Shown: positions 1 to 11,900 of the stretch, piece by piece
How positions within the stretch are numbered: the stretch's first letter is position 1
Layout: every line of letters begins with the position of its first letter
Source of the DNA: Galaxea fascicularis
Lineage: Eukaryota > Cnidaria > Anthozoa > Scleractinia > Euphylliidae
Direction of reading: 5' to 3'
Assembly: GCA_948470475.1 (NCBI GenBank)
Contig: OX419347.1
Coordinates: forward strand, 14,571,675 to 14,635,674
Length of the DNA: 64,000 bases
The notes under the pieces: model-generated
The model's input: only the letters and a program-made list of their open reading frames with translations
Databases searched by the model: none
Told to the model about the DNA's origin: nothing
Position numbers and translations under genes: made by a program

Positions 1-639
1 CCACATTTCAACGGACTTTGTGGGCGCTTAAGGCTCGATCTCGATTCAAGGCGGGTCTATTGACATTCAACGATCCTGAGCCAGAATTTTTGTTCTCAAT
101 GGAAAGTGAGAAAAGAAGTTCTCCTAAACTGTGCTACACTACACAGAAACAGCCACAGAAATTTCAATAGCGTACGTAAGATTGTTAATATTTGTATAAT
201 GTAAATAAATGAGAGCTGGTTTGCTAAATCAGGACCAAAGTAGCCAGTTTGGGCGGACACAAATACTCGATAATCTCGCACATAAATTAACGCTTGCTCC
301 TTGTCCCTCAATGCTTTAGAAACGTTATCGTTTGCTTTCACTTACAGGGTGCAATATCTTCATTTAACACGTGCTTCTGAGAAATGAAAATGCAGTATGC
401 AGTACGCAATTGACCAGTGTCCGTAAAGAAAGGTTAACTTTGAACAGATTCAGTTCAAAGCAATTCGTTTTCAATAGATTAGCGGTAGTTTTAGCACAAA
501 CTATATTGGCTACTGGTAGTTAACATTAACGTTCAGACCACCTTGTACAGCCTAACAAACACTTCTGTTGGAAATTGTTCCTCAAAGTAACTTTATTTGG
601 AATGGTCACTATTTAGGATTTCGTTTTTCTATTACTCAG
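1..639. other. Non-coding stretch, nothing assigned
   Basis: No open frame here resembles a protein I know, and no inverted repeat stands out. A short stretch near 523-556 (…gaccaccttgtacagc…) resembles the unit of the tandem array at 31990-32500, so it may be a scrap of that repeat. Confidence 0.4.
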
Positions 640-1208
640 GGTTGGTTGTCACCAAAGACGGAGTCGAAGTCGGAGTCGTAATCAGAAGCGCAGTGCATCA
701 CGGTCTAGTGAAAATCAAACCGACGGAGTCGGAAGCAGGATACCGATTTCCGCTTATGACTCCATCGCTCATGATTTATTTATTTTATTTAGTGAATACT
801 AGATTGTCAGAGTCGTAAGCACTATTTTGGTACCAAACTGTAGTTGGAGGGTCTGGAAACAAGCATTGTGATTGTTGGTTCTTCCGCTTCTGCTTCCGAC
901 TCCGACAATCTTGTTTGCATTGGATCATTAGCGACGGAGTCGGAAAAAGATGGAAACCTTTTTGCAACACTAGATCACCCCTGATGAAGACACTAGACAG
1001 GAGTGTTGAAGCGTTGGGTCGTGAATTGTAACTTTTTAAGTTACATTCATCAAATTTCAAACCAGAGTAGCATCAAACCAAACCTTCTGATTCTTCCAAC
1101 TTCGATTCCAACAAGCTTCTGACTTAACGTGCGACCGTCCAATTTTCGATTTCCGCTAGGTCGTAACTGCTCTTTTGACTCCGACTCCGTCCTTAGTGAA
1201 AACCAGCC
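640..1208. repeat. MITE-like element with GACTCCGACTCCG inverted termini
   Basis: The left end (ggttggttgtcaccaaagac, then ggagtcg motifs) is matched, inverted, by the right end (…gactccgtccttagtgaaaaccagcc). Inside are several further gactccg or cggagtc motifs in both orientations. A segment around 1025-1085 (aagttacattcatcaaa… caaaccagag) also occurs near 14645-14690, so a second repeat is nested or shared. No coding capacity is visible. Confidence 0.65.
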
Positions 1209-1600
1209 GTTAATCTCGTTCAACTAAACCAAGATGAACTGCTTTTTCGCCCTCGATATCAATTTTGCCTCAGAAGTTCCTGTCCACAAATTAATTTCGT
1301 GTTTTATTCTCCTCAAACTCATACACATAAACATAAAGTAAGATCGCGAATGCCGACGTTTTGATTTCATTCGTGCCGCAAATAGCAGGCGTGCGAACCA
1401 CACCTTGAAACATGTTTTTACGGAGTTCCACATTTTTGTCACCTCTGTCTAACAAATTTAGTGGCTGACAGGTAATACCAGGAGATGAAACAACGCTTTT
1501 GAACTCAGTTAAAATATTTATTTTTGAAAAGTGACTTTAATGCCTCAAGGTACAACCACATCTTCAAAGATTGTTGAATTCTCCACCGCAGTTTATTTTT

Positions 1601-3769
1601 ATGCAAATGAACGTTGTAACAGAGTCTGGGCCTCCCAGAGAAATTATGCACTCAAGTCGTTCGCCATTAACGGCGGAGCTGAAATCCTCCATGTCGCAAA
1701 CTGCAAGTGTGTACGAAGAGTCTTTTGGTGTTTTGCTGCCAATCTGTCTTTTGGCGGTGTTTCTGTCGTGTGTTGTGTGTGTGTTTCATTGGCAGAGTAC
1801 ACGAGAAAGAAGACTGGATATGGAAGATGAGAGAAAGAGGAAGAGGAATCTATCAGAGTTGGACGGCGGTTGTGTTTTGAGGACGTTCAAGTCAGACAAT
1901 AAGGTAAGAGTCAAGAAGCGGTTGTTGTTGTAAGGCAGTTCATACTTTCATTTGCAGCAAATTGTTATGTTTTGACGAATTCCCAAAGTAAACCTTATAG
2001 TCACTCGTTTTGCGAGATAATACGGCTCTTGAAACTGTTGAAAAATAGTTTAGTATCTTTAGTGTTAATTGCGGAACAATTTCCGCACCGCCCCATACAT
2101 AATTATACCTGCATCATCTTCATACTGTTCTAAAAATGACGAGCATGAGTTGAGTGCGTTTACTTGACGTAACGGCGGCCATATTGGAGGAGCGAATCAA
2201 AGGAACGGTAGCCATGAAGGAAGAGTAAAACAGTCTTCTGGGAATTGAACTCTATTCAAAATCTTTCTTTTGTTTCATTAGACCAATATGGCCGCTGGTC
2301 ACGTGAGTGAACACCCCAAAAAGAGTTTGAGTCATAAAATGCATAATTAAAATTATACACATCTTATCATAACGTACATCCTTATACATTATGATAATGC
2401 ATATGATAATGCATACATTTTCCGACTGAGTGTCATATTGGTCATTTACGCACTCACTTAACGCCAATAGATTTTAAGATATTCAAATTCGAGGTGGCCT
2501 CTTTTATAAGCCATTTGGCTTCTTGAGGTCTCCTCGACAATAGCTCTCGCCTTAAAGATACTTGTAATTATCATGATGGCAAATAAATAAATAATGAATA
2601 AATAAATTTAATTTCTGCTAGTTTCAACGAATTATGCGATGATTGTTAAAATATGTTCAATTGACTGTCACTTTTAATATGCATCCGTTTAGAACAAAGT
2701 CCAAGCCTACCCATGGAAGACGTCAACTAAGTTTTACGACCTGCCTGATATAAACAACAATGATGCCTTTGTTATCCCATCTTTTCCTGAAATTAATCAC
2801 GGATCAAGCGGTTGCTATGGCAACAGTTCTCTGCCCAATGGTGTTGTAGGGCATTCTTCAAGGCACCATAAGAAGCCCATCATCAAAAGACCCTGCATTC
2901 ACGAGAAGAGTGCTTGTACCACAGGGGATCTGTCTGGTAAAGTAATCGCACTACAACAGTAACTTTTAAGATGATGCTTAGCGCTTCTAGTTTCAAGAAT
3001 TGTTGGATTGCACGTGACGTCATAGCGGCCATGTTGGTAGTCAAGAACAATAGTCTGTCTCTCCGCTGGGAACTAAACTTTATTTTTTAGCAAATTCTGC
3101 AAAACAAAATTGTATTGTTTTGACCACCAACATGGCCGCCTTGTCACGTGAGTGAAATCAAGCAATAAAGTTCATGTTTTTCTGTCAGAGTTGGAAGACC
3201 AGTTCAGATGTGGGTAAAAATGTTCTCAGTTTTGATTGTAACCGAATTGTGGCCCTAGAAAAGTACTCAGTAAGTAAGCCCCTTAAAGCAATCACTCCAA
3301 TTCACTCACAATTTGGAAAGAGACGCAATGAACCAAGGAGTACTGGCATTGGGTAGTAGAAGAAGAGTTTTAACGAACGGGCAAAAGCATGTGAGAAAGC
3401 AAAGAGTAGTGGTTTTTGTGTGTGTTTTTCTGACCGACAGCGCTAGAGAAGATATAGCAGTTTTTTATGACTTCAAAGCTTCATAGCCATAATTGTGGCT
3501 ACGAATAAGCGATATCCGAAATATTTCAATTTGAATCTATTTCAGGATTTTCCTGCTCTTCTGAGGCAGAGTTCAACTTGAGCCTGCCATCTTTGTGGTC
3601 AGAAGATACTTGGGCTGAAGGCTGTCACGTGAACGAAAGCCGTGGGTTGGAAAACGAAACCGGAACGGACGTCATTGATGAAGAACAGTCATATGTGATA
3701 TACCCTGGTGAAGGAAAAGTCACTTGCGTGGAAACCATCCACGGTTCTTTGTTTGAATATTGGGTGTAG
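1601..3769 (+). CDS. Unrecognised single-pass membrane protein, three exons
   Basis: Exons 1601-1903, 2693-2936 and 3546-3769 join in phase (303+244+224 = 771 nt, 256 aa). Donors are AAG|GTAAGA and CTG|GTAAAG; acceptors are TTTAG|AAC and TTCAG|GAT. The ATG at 1601 is the first in frame; a further ATG lies two codons on. Residues about 43-64 form one hydrophobic segment (VLLPICLLAVFLSCVVCVF), followed at once by a basic run with RKRKR, which favours an outside N-terminus and a cytoplasmic tail. There is no N-terminal signal peptide. The remaining about 190 residues are hydrophilic, with scattered Cys and His, and end in FEYWV. A polyadenylation signal follows 77 bases after the stop. I do not recognise the family. 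An acceptor-like cag at 1588-1590 means a 5' untranslated exon could lie upstream. Confidence 0.6.
2168..2307. repeat. MITE-like inverted repeat in intron 1
   Basis: Ends read cgtaacggcggccatattgg and, inverted, ccaatatggccgctggtcacg. It belongs to the same family as the element at 3011-3152; both sit in introns of the membrane-protein gene. Confidence 0.6.
3011..3152. repeat. MITE-like inverted repeat in intron 2
   Basis: Ends read cacgtgacgtcatagcggcc and, inverted, ggccgccttgtcacgtgag, with CCAACATGG arms. It is a sister copy of the element at 2168-2307. Confidence 0.6.
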
Positions 3770-3845
3770 AATTGAAGTTGCCTCTTGTGTGAAAGTGATT
3801 TGTCTTAGTGAATAGGAAATGCATGGTTTACGTTTAAAATTTATC

Positions 3846-3851
3846 AATAAA
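3846..3851 (+). terminator. Polyadenylation signal AATAAA
   Basis: A canonical AATAAA lies 77 bases downstream of the stop of the membrane-protein gene, followed by T-rich DNA. It fits that gene's 3' end. Confidence 0.6.
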
Positions 3852-3985
3852 GAGATTCCTATGTCGGATGCAGGTTTCTTTGATTTTTGTGCTTTTTAAT
3901 CTCGATTTTAGTAGGTTTTATGTAGTTTTACGTTTTAAGCGCTGATGAAAATAGTAATATCTGTTCAGTTGATATCGGCGCTATA

Positions 3986-4036
<51 letters not shown>
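3986..4036 (+). repeat. (ATT)n microsatellite
   Basis: About sixteen uninterrupted ATT units. It yields artefactual poly-Ile frames on both strands. Confidence 0.95.
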
Positions 4037-4545
4037 GTTGATGTGGTGTGCCATTTTGATAACGTTTACGTCAAAATTAAGTCCAGAAAAAGAAGAGAAA
4101 AGACTGGAATCGCCACGCGAGCAGTTCCGGGATTCCTTAGGAGAATACAGTAAAAGAACATGGCGAAAGTGATTATGCTTTCTTGGTTTAAATGTAAGAT
4201 ACAAGGACTTCTTGAAATTATTCGTGTGCACACAGCAGTTTACATGGTTCGGCATGTATTTTAGCGACCACTCGTTTGTACTTTTTTCCAAAATGAGAGC
4301 GCCAAAGAAGGGGACAAAACAAGGGTATTCAGTGAGAGGGTAAGTAACAAAATATGGATTAAAAATTGGCAAAGACACCCAGTAAACTCAGCACAGCTCC
4401 TGATTTCCATTGAATTGGAATTCTTGATGGAGATGTGCCGCCCCGTTCTCCAAATCCTGACCCTATTTTATACCAAAGCATGCCATTTTTCACACCCGTG
4501 TTCAGACTGAAAATGAGCCATAAACTCAATTCAAAGCCTGATAAC

Positions 4546-4784
4546 ATGAAGCTGTTATCTTTTAACGTGAGAGGCCTTAGTAACTTCAAAAAGCCGACTT
4601 GATATTTTTACAAGAAACACATTGATTGATTTCCTGCAAAGAAGGGAGTCTCGGTGGAGAAAAGAATGGGGTGCACAAATAGCGTTTTCTCATGGGACTT
4701 CGAATGCCAGAGGGGTTGCGGCTGTTATCAAGAAAAGCTCTCATATTGATATTCAGATGGCTCAGAAAGATTCAATAGATAGAT
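4546..4784 (+). pseudogene. LINE fragment, start of apurinic-type endonuclease ORF2
   Basis: The frame from the ATG at 4546 reads MKLLSFNVRGLSN, the typical start of a non-LTR retrotransposon endonuclease. A shift of frame near 4593 then gives DLIFLQETH, the next conserved endonuclease motif, and a further shift gives WRKEWGAQIAFSHGTSNARG. The spacing between the first two motifs is shorter than usual, so there is a deletion as well. Nothing of the reverse transcriptase follows. This is a dead, 3'-truncated scrap of an L1/Tx1-like element. Confidence 0.75.
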
Positions 4785-5925
4785 AAACTTTGTTTAACCC
4801 ATTGACTACCAGCCGTTCTTGCGTTTTCGGAATGATTTTCCACCAATAAACGATCCATAGCATTTCGTGACTCTTTATTTGAAACTACCATGGAAAGTGG
4901 TGCTGTCCTAAGGCACTGAAGGCTCAAGGTTTCTGAAAACGTCATTATGACATAGCTACGCTACAAGAACAGCTCAGGTTGGGTTTGCTTGTGATTTTTG
5001 CTAAGTTTACAGCCATTTTTCAGCTGTAGTGGCTGCCTGATGAGCATCATTAAGCGTGACGGTAGCTACGAGTCCACTTTCTCAAAGAATCGAGCAAGGT
5101 GATGTACTTTGTTGTCAAATTTGGCTTGTTACTCGACGAACTGGGAATTCGCCGCTCGGACACTTAGTACCTTTAGGACTCGACTATTAATGAATTTCTC
5201 GACCTACCACCACATATTTTAGAGCTTGTGAGCACTAAAGATCACCACAAGCACCAACTCTTGGCGGTAGGTCGGAGTGGCTGTAGACTTAGTTTATATG
5301 TGAAAAAATAAAGGGAAAGAAAGGGCGCTGTCAAAAATTATCGTTATTTCCCAGCATGCAATGCAGTTGAGACATTTTAAATGGCAAGAAGGCCCAAATG
5401 CAATAAAGTAAAAAAACCATATCTACGCCATATCGAAAGCTCTCCTGAATTGATTGGTTGCTAAAGTTAAGTTCGAACAACACGCTAAGCATTTGACAGT
5501 AACAGCGCGGTGCATTTCAACTTTCACTAAAATTCTTCAAGCAGTAACGGTGCCGCATCATTACAGTATATGGGTCCCTGGCGATCCGGCAGCCATTGCA
5601 GTGGAGTCTCATTTAGGCCAGGGTTCAAATAAACTGCTGATGTATATGTGGTGTATTAACCCTTTAAATCGCTACGTCAAAATTTAAATTGTTATTTGAC
5701 TGTGGTCCCCTACACAATTGCTATAGGACGATCCTGTCCTTAATTCTCGTCATAAAATTCTATTTAAATGTCATGATCACCCCAAGGCTTTTGGGGCTTA
5801 AAGGTATGAAAACGGATACGTTACCTGTCAGTCCCTTGCGATTATCAATGAAGGGAAGACTCTCTTGGTCAAGTTCAGTTGCAATGGCCTCGGGTGGGTT
5901 CTATGAGAAAACAAAAACAAGCTTT
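4785..5925. other. Non-coding stretch, nothing assigned
   Basis: Short frames only, none convincing. It ends in a 14-base A run near 5927-5940 that may be the edge of an inserted element. Confidence 0.4.
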
Positions 5926-5941
5926 GAAAAAAAAAAAAAAC

Positions 5942-6157
5942 TCAGCCGGTAACGGTACCTCCGTGTTTGGAGCGCTGTACCCTGACGATTAACCCCGAGA
6001 TTTCGGCCCGGGGATCGCTTATACCAACTGAGCCCAGCACCCCGCACACCCGAGTGAATATTCCGTCATCCCATGACAGCCAGTGAGGGAGAGATTTGTC
6101 GGCCCCTAAACCATTCGTGACAATCCCACTCAGAAGAAAAGCCCTCAAGCATCTCAA
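5942..6157 (-). repeat. Dispersed repeat with tRNA-like D-arm
   Basis: On the minus strand the sequence gctcagttggtataagcgat resembles a tRNA D-arm and pol III A box. The antisense translation (HWLSWDDGIFTRVCGVLGS) is one I have met repeatedly in coral gene models as a repeat-derived frame. I see no convincing B box or full cloverleaf, so origin from a tRNA is a suggestion only. Confidence 0.45.
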
Positions 6158-6221
6158 TTAGAGCCTCGACGCAAAGAGGCTTTGCAAATCGAGGCTCTAA
6201 TTGAGATGATGGAGGGCTTTT
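6138..6221. repeat. Hairpin of about 30-bp arms
   Basis: Arms aagccctcaagcatctcaat… and its inverted partner …attgagatgatggagggctt with a short loop (gcaaagaggctttgc, itself self-complementary). It directly abuts the preceding repeat and may be its terminus. Confidence 0.6.
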
Positions 6222-6619
6222 CGACGAATAGCAAAATTAATGCCATTGAACAAAATGTGTAACCAGCAGATGCCTTGGTGCAGATCCAACAAATCTGCTA
6301 TGAACAATATGTTTTAAAAAATTGGGGAATACTTTTTAATGACATTTTAAAAGTAAATTTGGAAGCATAATCATCAAAAGTACATAACATTGTTCGACGG
6401 GTTTTAATAATGTGGAGCCATGTGCTATGAAAATAGTATCAGCATTACTGCTGAAACAGGTGGGCTCACGGTTTTTCGGAGACGTGCATAACAGTTTCCA
6501 AGTTTTGAATTATGAACACGCGATCTTCCACTGGCAGCGTGTGAGTAAGCGCACGTACATGATGGCGGCCTCTTGTTATCATAGCAAATTTAAGACATTC
6601 AGATGTGAAAAAAAAAACT

Positions 6620-6870
6620 GGAAAATTTAAATAATAATAATAATAATAATGTACATAAACTTAAAGACCAGAGACAAAAAAAGAATAAAGAAAAGAAAAA
6701 GATTAAATAAAATTAAAGCAAAATTAAATAAATAGAAATAAGCAGAAATAAAAAATGAAAATGCAAATTAAAAATGAATAAAAAGAAGAAAATAAAAGAA
6801 AAAAATGAATTAGAAAAAACAAATTGAAAAAAGTAAATATATACTTATAGCTTTTTTAACATAAAAAAAA
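6620..6870. repeat. A-rich low-complexity tract
   Basis: AAT repeats followed by runs of aaataaa, aagaaaa and aaaaatgaa. No coding sense. Confidence 0.8.
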
Positions 6871-6962
6871 AATACCCGTCAGTGCAAATGCAGTCGAAAA
6901 AAATTTAAATTTATCATTGTTAGCCCGCGACACCAAAGGTCAGTGGTTCCCTTATTTTCAAA

Positions 6963-7244
6963 ATGGTGGCTCGCTTCCGTAGCTCAATATGGGAGAAGGA
7001 CGAGCAATTGAGGAGCGATCTTGAGCGCTATGTTTTCGAAAATTATTCTAGACAAGAAATACTAAATTTTGCTACTCGGAACTACCCTGTATATGTGTGG
7101 AGTCTACCTACACTAAGTAGGAGATTGAATTTTTTTGGTTATAAAATACATTTTTTTATGACGCTAAAAAAAAGGAGGCCAAGAAAGATGGAAGGTCCAG
7201 GGCAGTACTTTGGATACAGGGCCAAGATCCACATGTTATTGTAG
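6963..7244 (+). pseudogene. Fragment of integrase-family transposon protein
   Basis: A 93-codon frame from an ATG contains LERYVFENYSRQEILNF, then NYPVYVWSLPTLSRRLNFFG and MEGPGQYFGYRA. These resemble the N-terminal helix-turn-helix part of a multi-copy integrase-core protein family seen in corals and fish, where the pattern RxEIL…YPxYxWSxxTLxRRL is followed by GPGxxxGYR. The catalytic core that should follow is absent, so it is a truncated copy. The family match is from memory and unchecked. Confidence 0.5.
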
Positions 7245-7334
7245 TCTTTTTAAGCGGCGAGTGCAATCTTATTGAATTTTCCAGAGGTCATGATCACTGA
7301 GAAGAAAAGGTGAGCTTCTAGCTCTATAGGCCCT

Positions 7335-7811
7335 TTAGATGTTATCTATACCTAACGTTATTCCGCGGAAAATCACATCGACGAGGGAGGAGATAAGCTT
7401 ATTAAATGCAATGGCCTTCACAGTGTTCGTATGCCTGCTACAGACGTCTTCCATTGATCGGAGAATTTCCCCTGCGCTTTTTTGACTAAGCCTCTCCTTC
7501 CTTCTCTTGATCGACTTTGCCGATTTCATGGGGGCGCTGTTAGATGTGGGCCTTTGGTGGTCAGATGTATAAAGGAAGTCTTGACGTTCCCTGATCGTGT
7601 CCTTGGCTTCGTTCAGCTCATTTTCAGCGATGGTTGTGTCCACGAAATTCGCGCCATTTCTCGGAGAGGCCAGTGATCGCACAATGACTATTTTTCTTCC
7701 AAAGGAAGCGCTATTCGACTTCAAGTAGCTCTGATTATTCAATTCGCGTTGGACAACCAATCCGCCACAAAGGCCAAGAGGTGGATTGTCGCTTCCATCG
7801 TTGCATATCAC
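7335..7811 (-). CDS. Unassigned 158-codon frame
   Basis: An open frame on the minus strand with no ATG at its 5' end (it opens with GTG), hydrophilic in the middle (KSIKRRKERLSQKSAGEIL) and ending FRGITLGIDNI. Its length is above chance for this AT-rich DNA, but I found no acceptor, no partner exon and no known family. It could be one exon of an undetected gene, a repeat-derived frame, or chance. Confidence 0.2.
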   Translation of the reverse strand: MICNDGSDNPPLGLCGGLVVQRELNNQSYLKSNSASFGRKIVIVRSLASPRNGANFVDTTIAENELNEAKDTIRERQDFLYTSDHQRPTSNSAPMKSAKSIKRRKERLSQKSAGEILRSMEDVCSRHTNTVKAIAFNKLISSLVDVIFRGITLGIDNI

Positions 7812-8199
7812 AAAAGCAGTAATGTAAGAACCATACGTACCTTATACAGGCGTATGCATAAAACGACCTAAAACATATGCTAGTGTAAAAAGATCACGTA
7901 GTGCGTGAAACTTCCGTTATTTCACTTGTACTGTACTTACTAATTGCGTTACATGTAACGTTCCTCTCACTGAGGAAAGATGAGATCAGTTACGATTAAC
8001 TGGTTATTTCATCAGTGGGTTATCGTACAGTCTGCTGATGTGTACATTGTATCGGTTTGATTTTCCTTCACAACAACAGCTCATCCTGTTTCCTTTTTCT
8101 ATTTTTGGAGGAAAACTGAGACGATTGTTTAGCAAGCTGTGAATTTTTCTCCCGCATTATCACACGAGAAAACGTAGCCTGAGTAGCAGGCGCATAAAG

Positions 8200-8266
8200 G
8201 GTAGGGGGTGGACGAGGAGGAAGATCAGCAAAAAAGGGTGGAGTGGGGGGGGAGGGGAAGGGGGAT
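8200..8266 (+). promoter_or_regulatory. G-rich tract with quadruplex potential
   Basis: Runs of three to eight G (gtagggggtgg, gtggggggggaggggaaggg) lie 120 bases before the RecQ-like frame and about 700 before the PAIP1 start. Could be a promoter element; function is inferred only from position. Confidence 0.35.
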
Positions 8267-8381
8267 AGGAAACGCCTGCTATAAAGGCCCCTATTGGTTC
8301 ATTTCTGCGGTCGCTGGCGGCCGCAAAATTCTGATTGGTTAATCGGAAAATAGGACGGGTTCGTGAAGTATTGCAACTAAA

Positions 8382-8621
8382 ATGGCGGCCGAAATAGACG
8401 TGCTTGCAAGAGCTTTGGCTGACTTGAACGTCGTCGCTCGTAGTGAATTCAAGTTAAAACCGGAGCAAGAAGTTGCAGTAAAATCTCTTCTAGGTGGAAA
8501 AGATGCATTAGTGGTATTGCCCACAGGATACGGCAAAAGCCTCATATATCAAATGTTTGTTCGCGCCAAACACGTTTTCAGGCCGGCCGTTAGATCTGTC
8601 ATCAAGGCACGGAGGTGTTAA
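8382..8621 (+). pseudogene. RecQ-like DNA helicase, N-terminal fragment
   Basis: The frame begins with ATGGCGGCC and encodes 79 residues. KLKPEQEVAVKSLLGGKDAL is the RecQ Q-motif region and LPTGYGKSLIYQ is helicase motif I (Walker A). A RecQ family helicase needs several hundred more residues (DEAH box, motifs III-VI); here homology stops about ten residues after motif I and a stop follows at 8619-8621. Many coral genomes carry multiple short RecQ-like copies of this kind. No donor site that would lead to a second exon was found. A truncated copy is the simplest reading. Confidence 0.7.
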
Positions 8622-8948
8622 TGCTTTGTAGGAAACAAAGTATCTTAAGCTTTCAAGCGGTCCTTTTTCTGTTCAAACCGACCTGTCAACGACCTCTGGT
8701 CTAAAAAAATAAATCCAATTAATCCTGGGACAAAAATTTAGCCGGTTCTGGCTCCTCGTGCAGACCCTCGGGAACAAAGGAGGCACATCAGTTACCTTAG
8801 CCCAGTCCCTCTCGGAAGTCATTGATTACAGAGGCCAGGATGCATAGCTATCTATTTGGAAAGGAAAGGCTTAGTTGTTGGTATTGCTGATTTCGCACAA
8901 CATTATGGTTTCATGAATCAAGGCGCGAGGGAATTGTAAAGAAAGAAC

Positions 8949-11900
8949 ATGCCTCGAAAGGAAGGTACCATAACGGCTAAAGATTATCAAGAACCACTGA
9001 GAAGACCGGGCGAAAAGCGAGATCCTTCGACCGCACAAGATGGCGCGAAACAATCCTCTTCCGCCACGAACGAAACTGAAAATGGTGAGTTTTACTCGGA
9101 ATCGTCATCAAACCTTTTCCTATTTATTGGATTATTTAGTTAGGTGTCACTTTCGACAATCTGTGAAGCTTTTGTGGCAACTTTCAGAAATGTGGCGTAT
9201 TAAGTATTAGTAAATTAAGGTAATGTACCTCTGTACACGGCCTAATTAAAGCAAATCCTATTGTTTAGACAGGAAATTTGGGGCCTGGCTAAACTAGGAG
9301 ACAATGTTGTGGAAACATTGTTTCCTTGGGTTTGCTGCTCAGGTGGCTAAACTATGTTTCCTAGTTTTGCCAGGCAACTAATTAAGATCAAGTTATCGAC
9401 GTACTACAGAACTACGCTTTTGTCCCCATGTAACACCATGTAAAATAAGTACACACCAGATTGTTTTAACAATAAAATTTTCCTGTAATCCCCAAAATTG
9501 TTCAGTGATGTCCCCATAGTGTTAACGGTAGAATTATTGTGCAATATGTTACCCAAACTTGACTATTTGACAAGCTGCAAGTTAACAAATGGATTCCCTG
9601 TGTGTGTGTACTCATACAAGATTTCCACACAGCCCCTCATTAATTATGCATGCATTTTGTGACTCAACTCTATTCGTTTTTGGAACAGGGTTAGTAGACA
9701 GTGATGCATGTATAATAATATTAATGTATGGGGCTGTGTGGAGATCTTTCCCTCTGATAATTTTTCTTCTTGAAAGCCAACATATGTCCTACAAAGTCTC
9801 TTGTTTGGTCAAACAAAATAGAAATTTGGTAGGACATTTATCAGTACTTATTATCTGGTAAAAAAAAATGGGTCATGTAGCAGCTCTCGTAAGGTCTCAC
9901 AAGATTGGTTTGCTACCCTTCTGGTGAACAAAAGAACAAACAACACAAACAATGGACCCCATCCCTAAAACAATAGAGGTGCTCCACTATGCCTGCCAAT
10001 GAAATTTAGAGCCTTACGAGAGCTGCTACAGTACTGAAAAAAAATTGTTTGCACATAATGCCTGACTAAAGTTAAGATTCTGTTGAACATGGACCGATTT
10101 TAGTTGGACACCTATGGCCAAATAGAATCTTGTTATCCCTAGTATATACCAAATTTTTCATGATTGTTCCTGTGATGGAGCCATCCTTGGACACTTTCTT
10201 AGTTGTGCGTGTGTTCTCTAATCTTGATTAGGTCAGCCATTGTCTAAGATGGCTAGTGATTTAGGTGTTGATGGTTCCCAGTCGAGTCAAGTTGCTGAGG
10301 AGAAATCTACTGATAAAGTAAGCAGTGAGCAAAAAGAATCAGTTGAGCAGGCTGCTGTGTCTCAGAAGACTGAAGATGCAAGCAATGATGCCTCTGAAGC
10401 AAGAAGTGAATCTAATGTGGAAGCCTCAAGTCCTACAACAGGTGAAAATGTAGAAAACCAAACAGTGAGTGAAACAGCAGAGAAAGATGAAGATTCAAAA
10501 ACAGAATCCACAGACAGTGTCACCACATTGTCTCCTTTTGCAGCAGAATTTGTTCCCAAAGCTGGCTTCAATCTACAGTCTGTAGTCAATGCTCCCGAGT
10601 TTGTTCCTGAGTCATTTCCACAACAAACTGAAAGGCCTATGCTGCTTCGACAGCAGAGTGATAAACCAGAGAATGAGTTGATGAACTGCGTCAAAGATGT
10701 TTTGTTTGGTTTGACACAAAGCCCTGGGGAGCTGCATGATTATGCAAAGACTTTAGTGAATATGTTGAAAAAATGGCTGAGTTCCCTTAATTCACTCAAG
10801 GAGGTTGTGGATCTGATCTTTGAATATGTAAGTATTAACCTTACTAAATGGCCGTTTTTATGCTAGAGACGACTTTAACGTCTAGTATAAAAACGGTAAA
10901 TAAGACAGACGCATTTAACGTCCGACGACTTCTGTTAAGTGCGTCGTTTAGACGCACTTAACCGACGACTTTAACGTCTCAGACATTAAATGCATCTAGT
11001 ATAAAAACGGGACGCCCCAACTGGGATACATTTAGCCCTGAATCCTTTGATCATCTGCACTTCGCTACTTCCTTGCTATCTTGGGCGACAAGACAAACAA
11101 GCCATGTGCCAAGGCTAAATCTAGTTCCTGGTCCATCGCCAGAAAATGCTCATGCCTAGACTGATTTTTGTCATAAAAATAATTGAATCTGTCCTTGTAG
11201 ACGACGTCGAGACATAAATTTGAGAAGCTGCAATTCCGCCACGTTTATTTGTTCATATATTCGTGTGTTAACGTTTATTTGGAGCAGAGTTTGCTCGTGC
11301 CCAGTGTCTTCCGAGAATAGAACCTAGTCTTTTTTTTTAAATATCTTGTTTTTGTCCGTTAGTTTGTCTACTTTTATGCGTCCCGTTTTTATACCAGACG
11401 GCTTTAACGTCTCAGACGTCAAATGCGTCTTGACGACTTTAACGTCTTCAGCATAAAAACAGCCAATGTTTTTAATAAGAGCTGTGTTAATCTTTTGTCA
11501 CACAATGTAGTGACTTAGATGTGGATCATGACAATTGAGGGATATTGATTTATTGAGCTTCATCAGTGTGTTCCAGAAAATCTTGGTCCATACCACCCTC
11601 ACATGTCAATTGGAATTCTAAGGGGGAGGGGGTGTCAAAAGCAAAAGTTTTAAAGAAAAGTATGGAACAAAATTAAAATATCAAGAGGGGTGGGGGTACA
11701 TACCAAAAAACCTTCTGTGGGAGGGTATAGGTATATTGTGGAGCCACACATTCTAAGAAAAAGTTGCTACCATACATTCTTGTTTTTGAGACTGTGGTTA
11801 AGATACATTAAAAAATTTCTGCAATCTGGCTGGGGAAGAGCATGTTAATTTATCCCAAATGTGTTGCAGAACATGAAATTGGGTGCATAAGGTTGAAATC

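Noticed and set aside
3965..4378. 137-codon minus frame with a poly-Ile tail
   Set aside because: It reads through the ATT microsatellite; the rest has no family features.
10362..10694. Minus-strand 110-codon frame
   Set aside because: Shadow of PAIP1 exon 2, no splice sites or start in favour.
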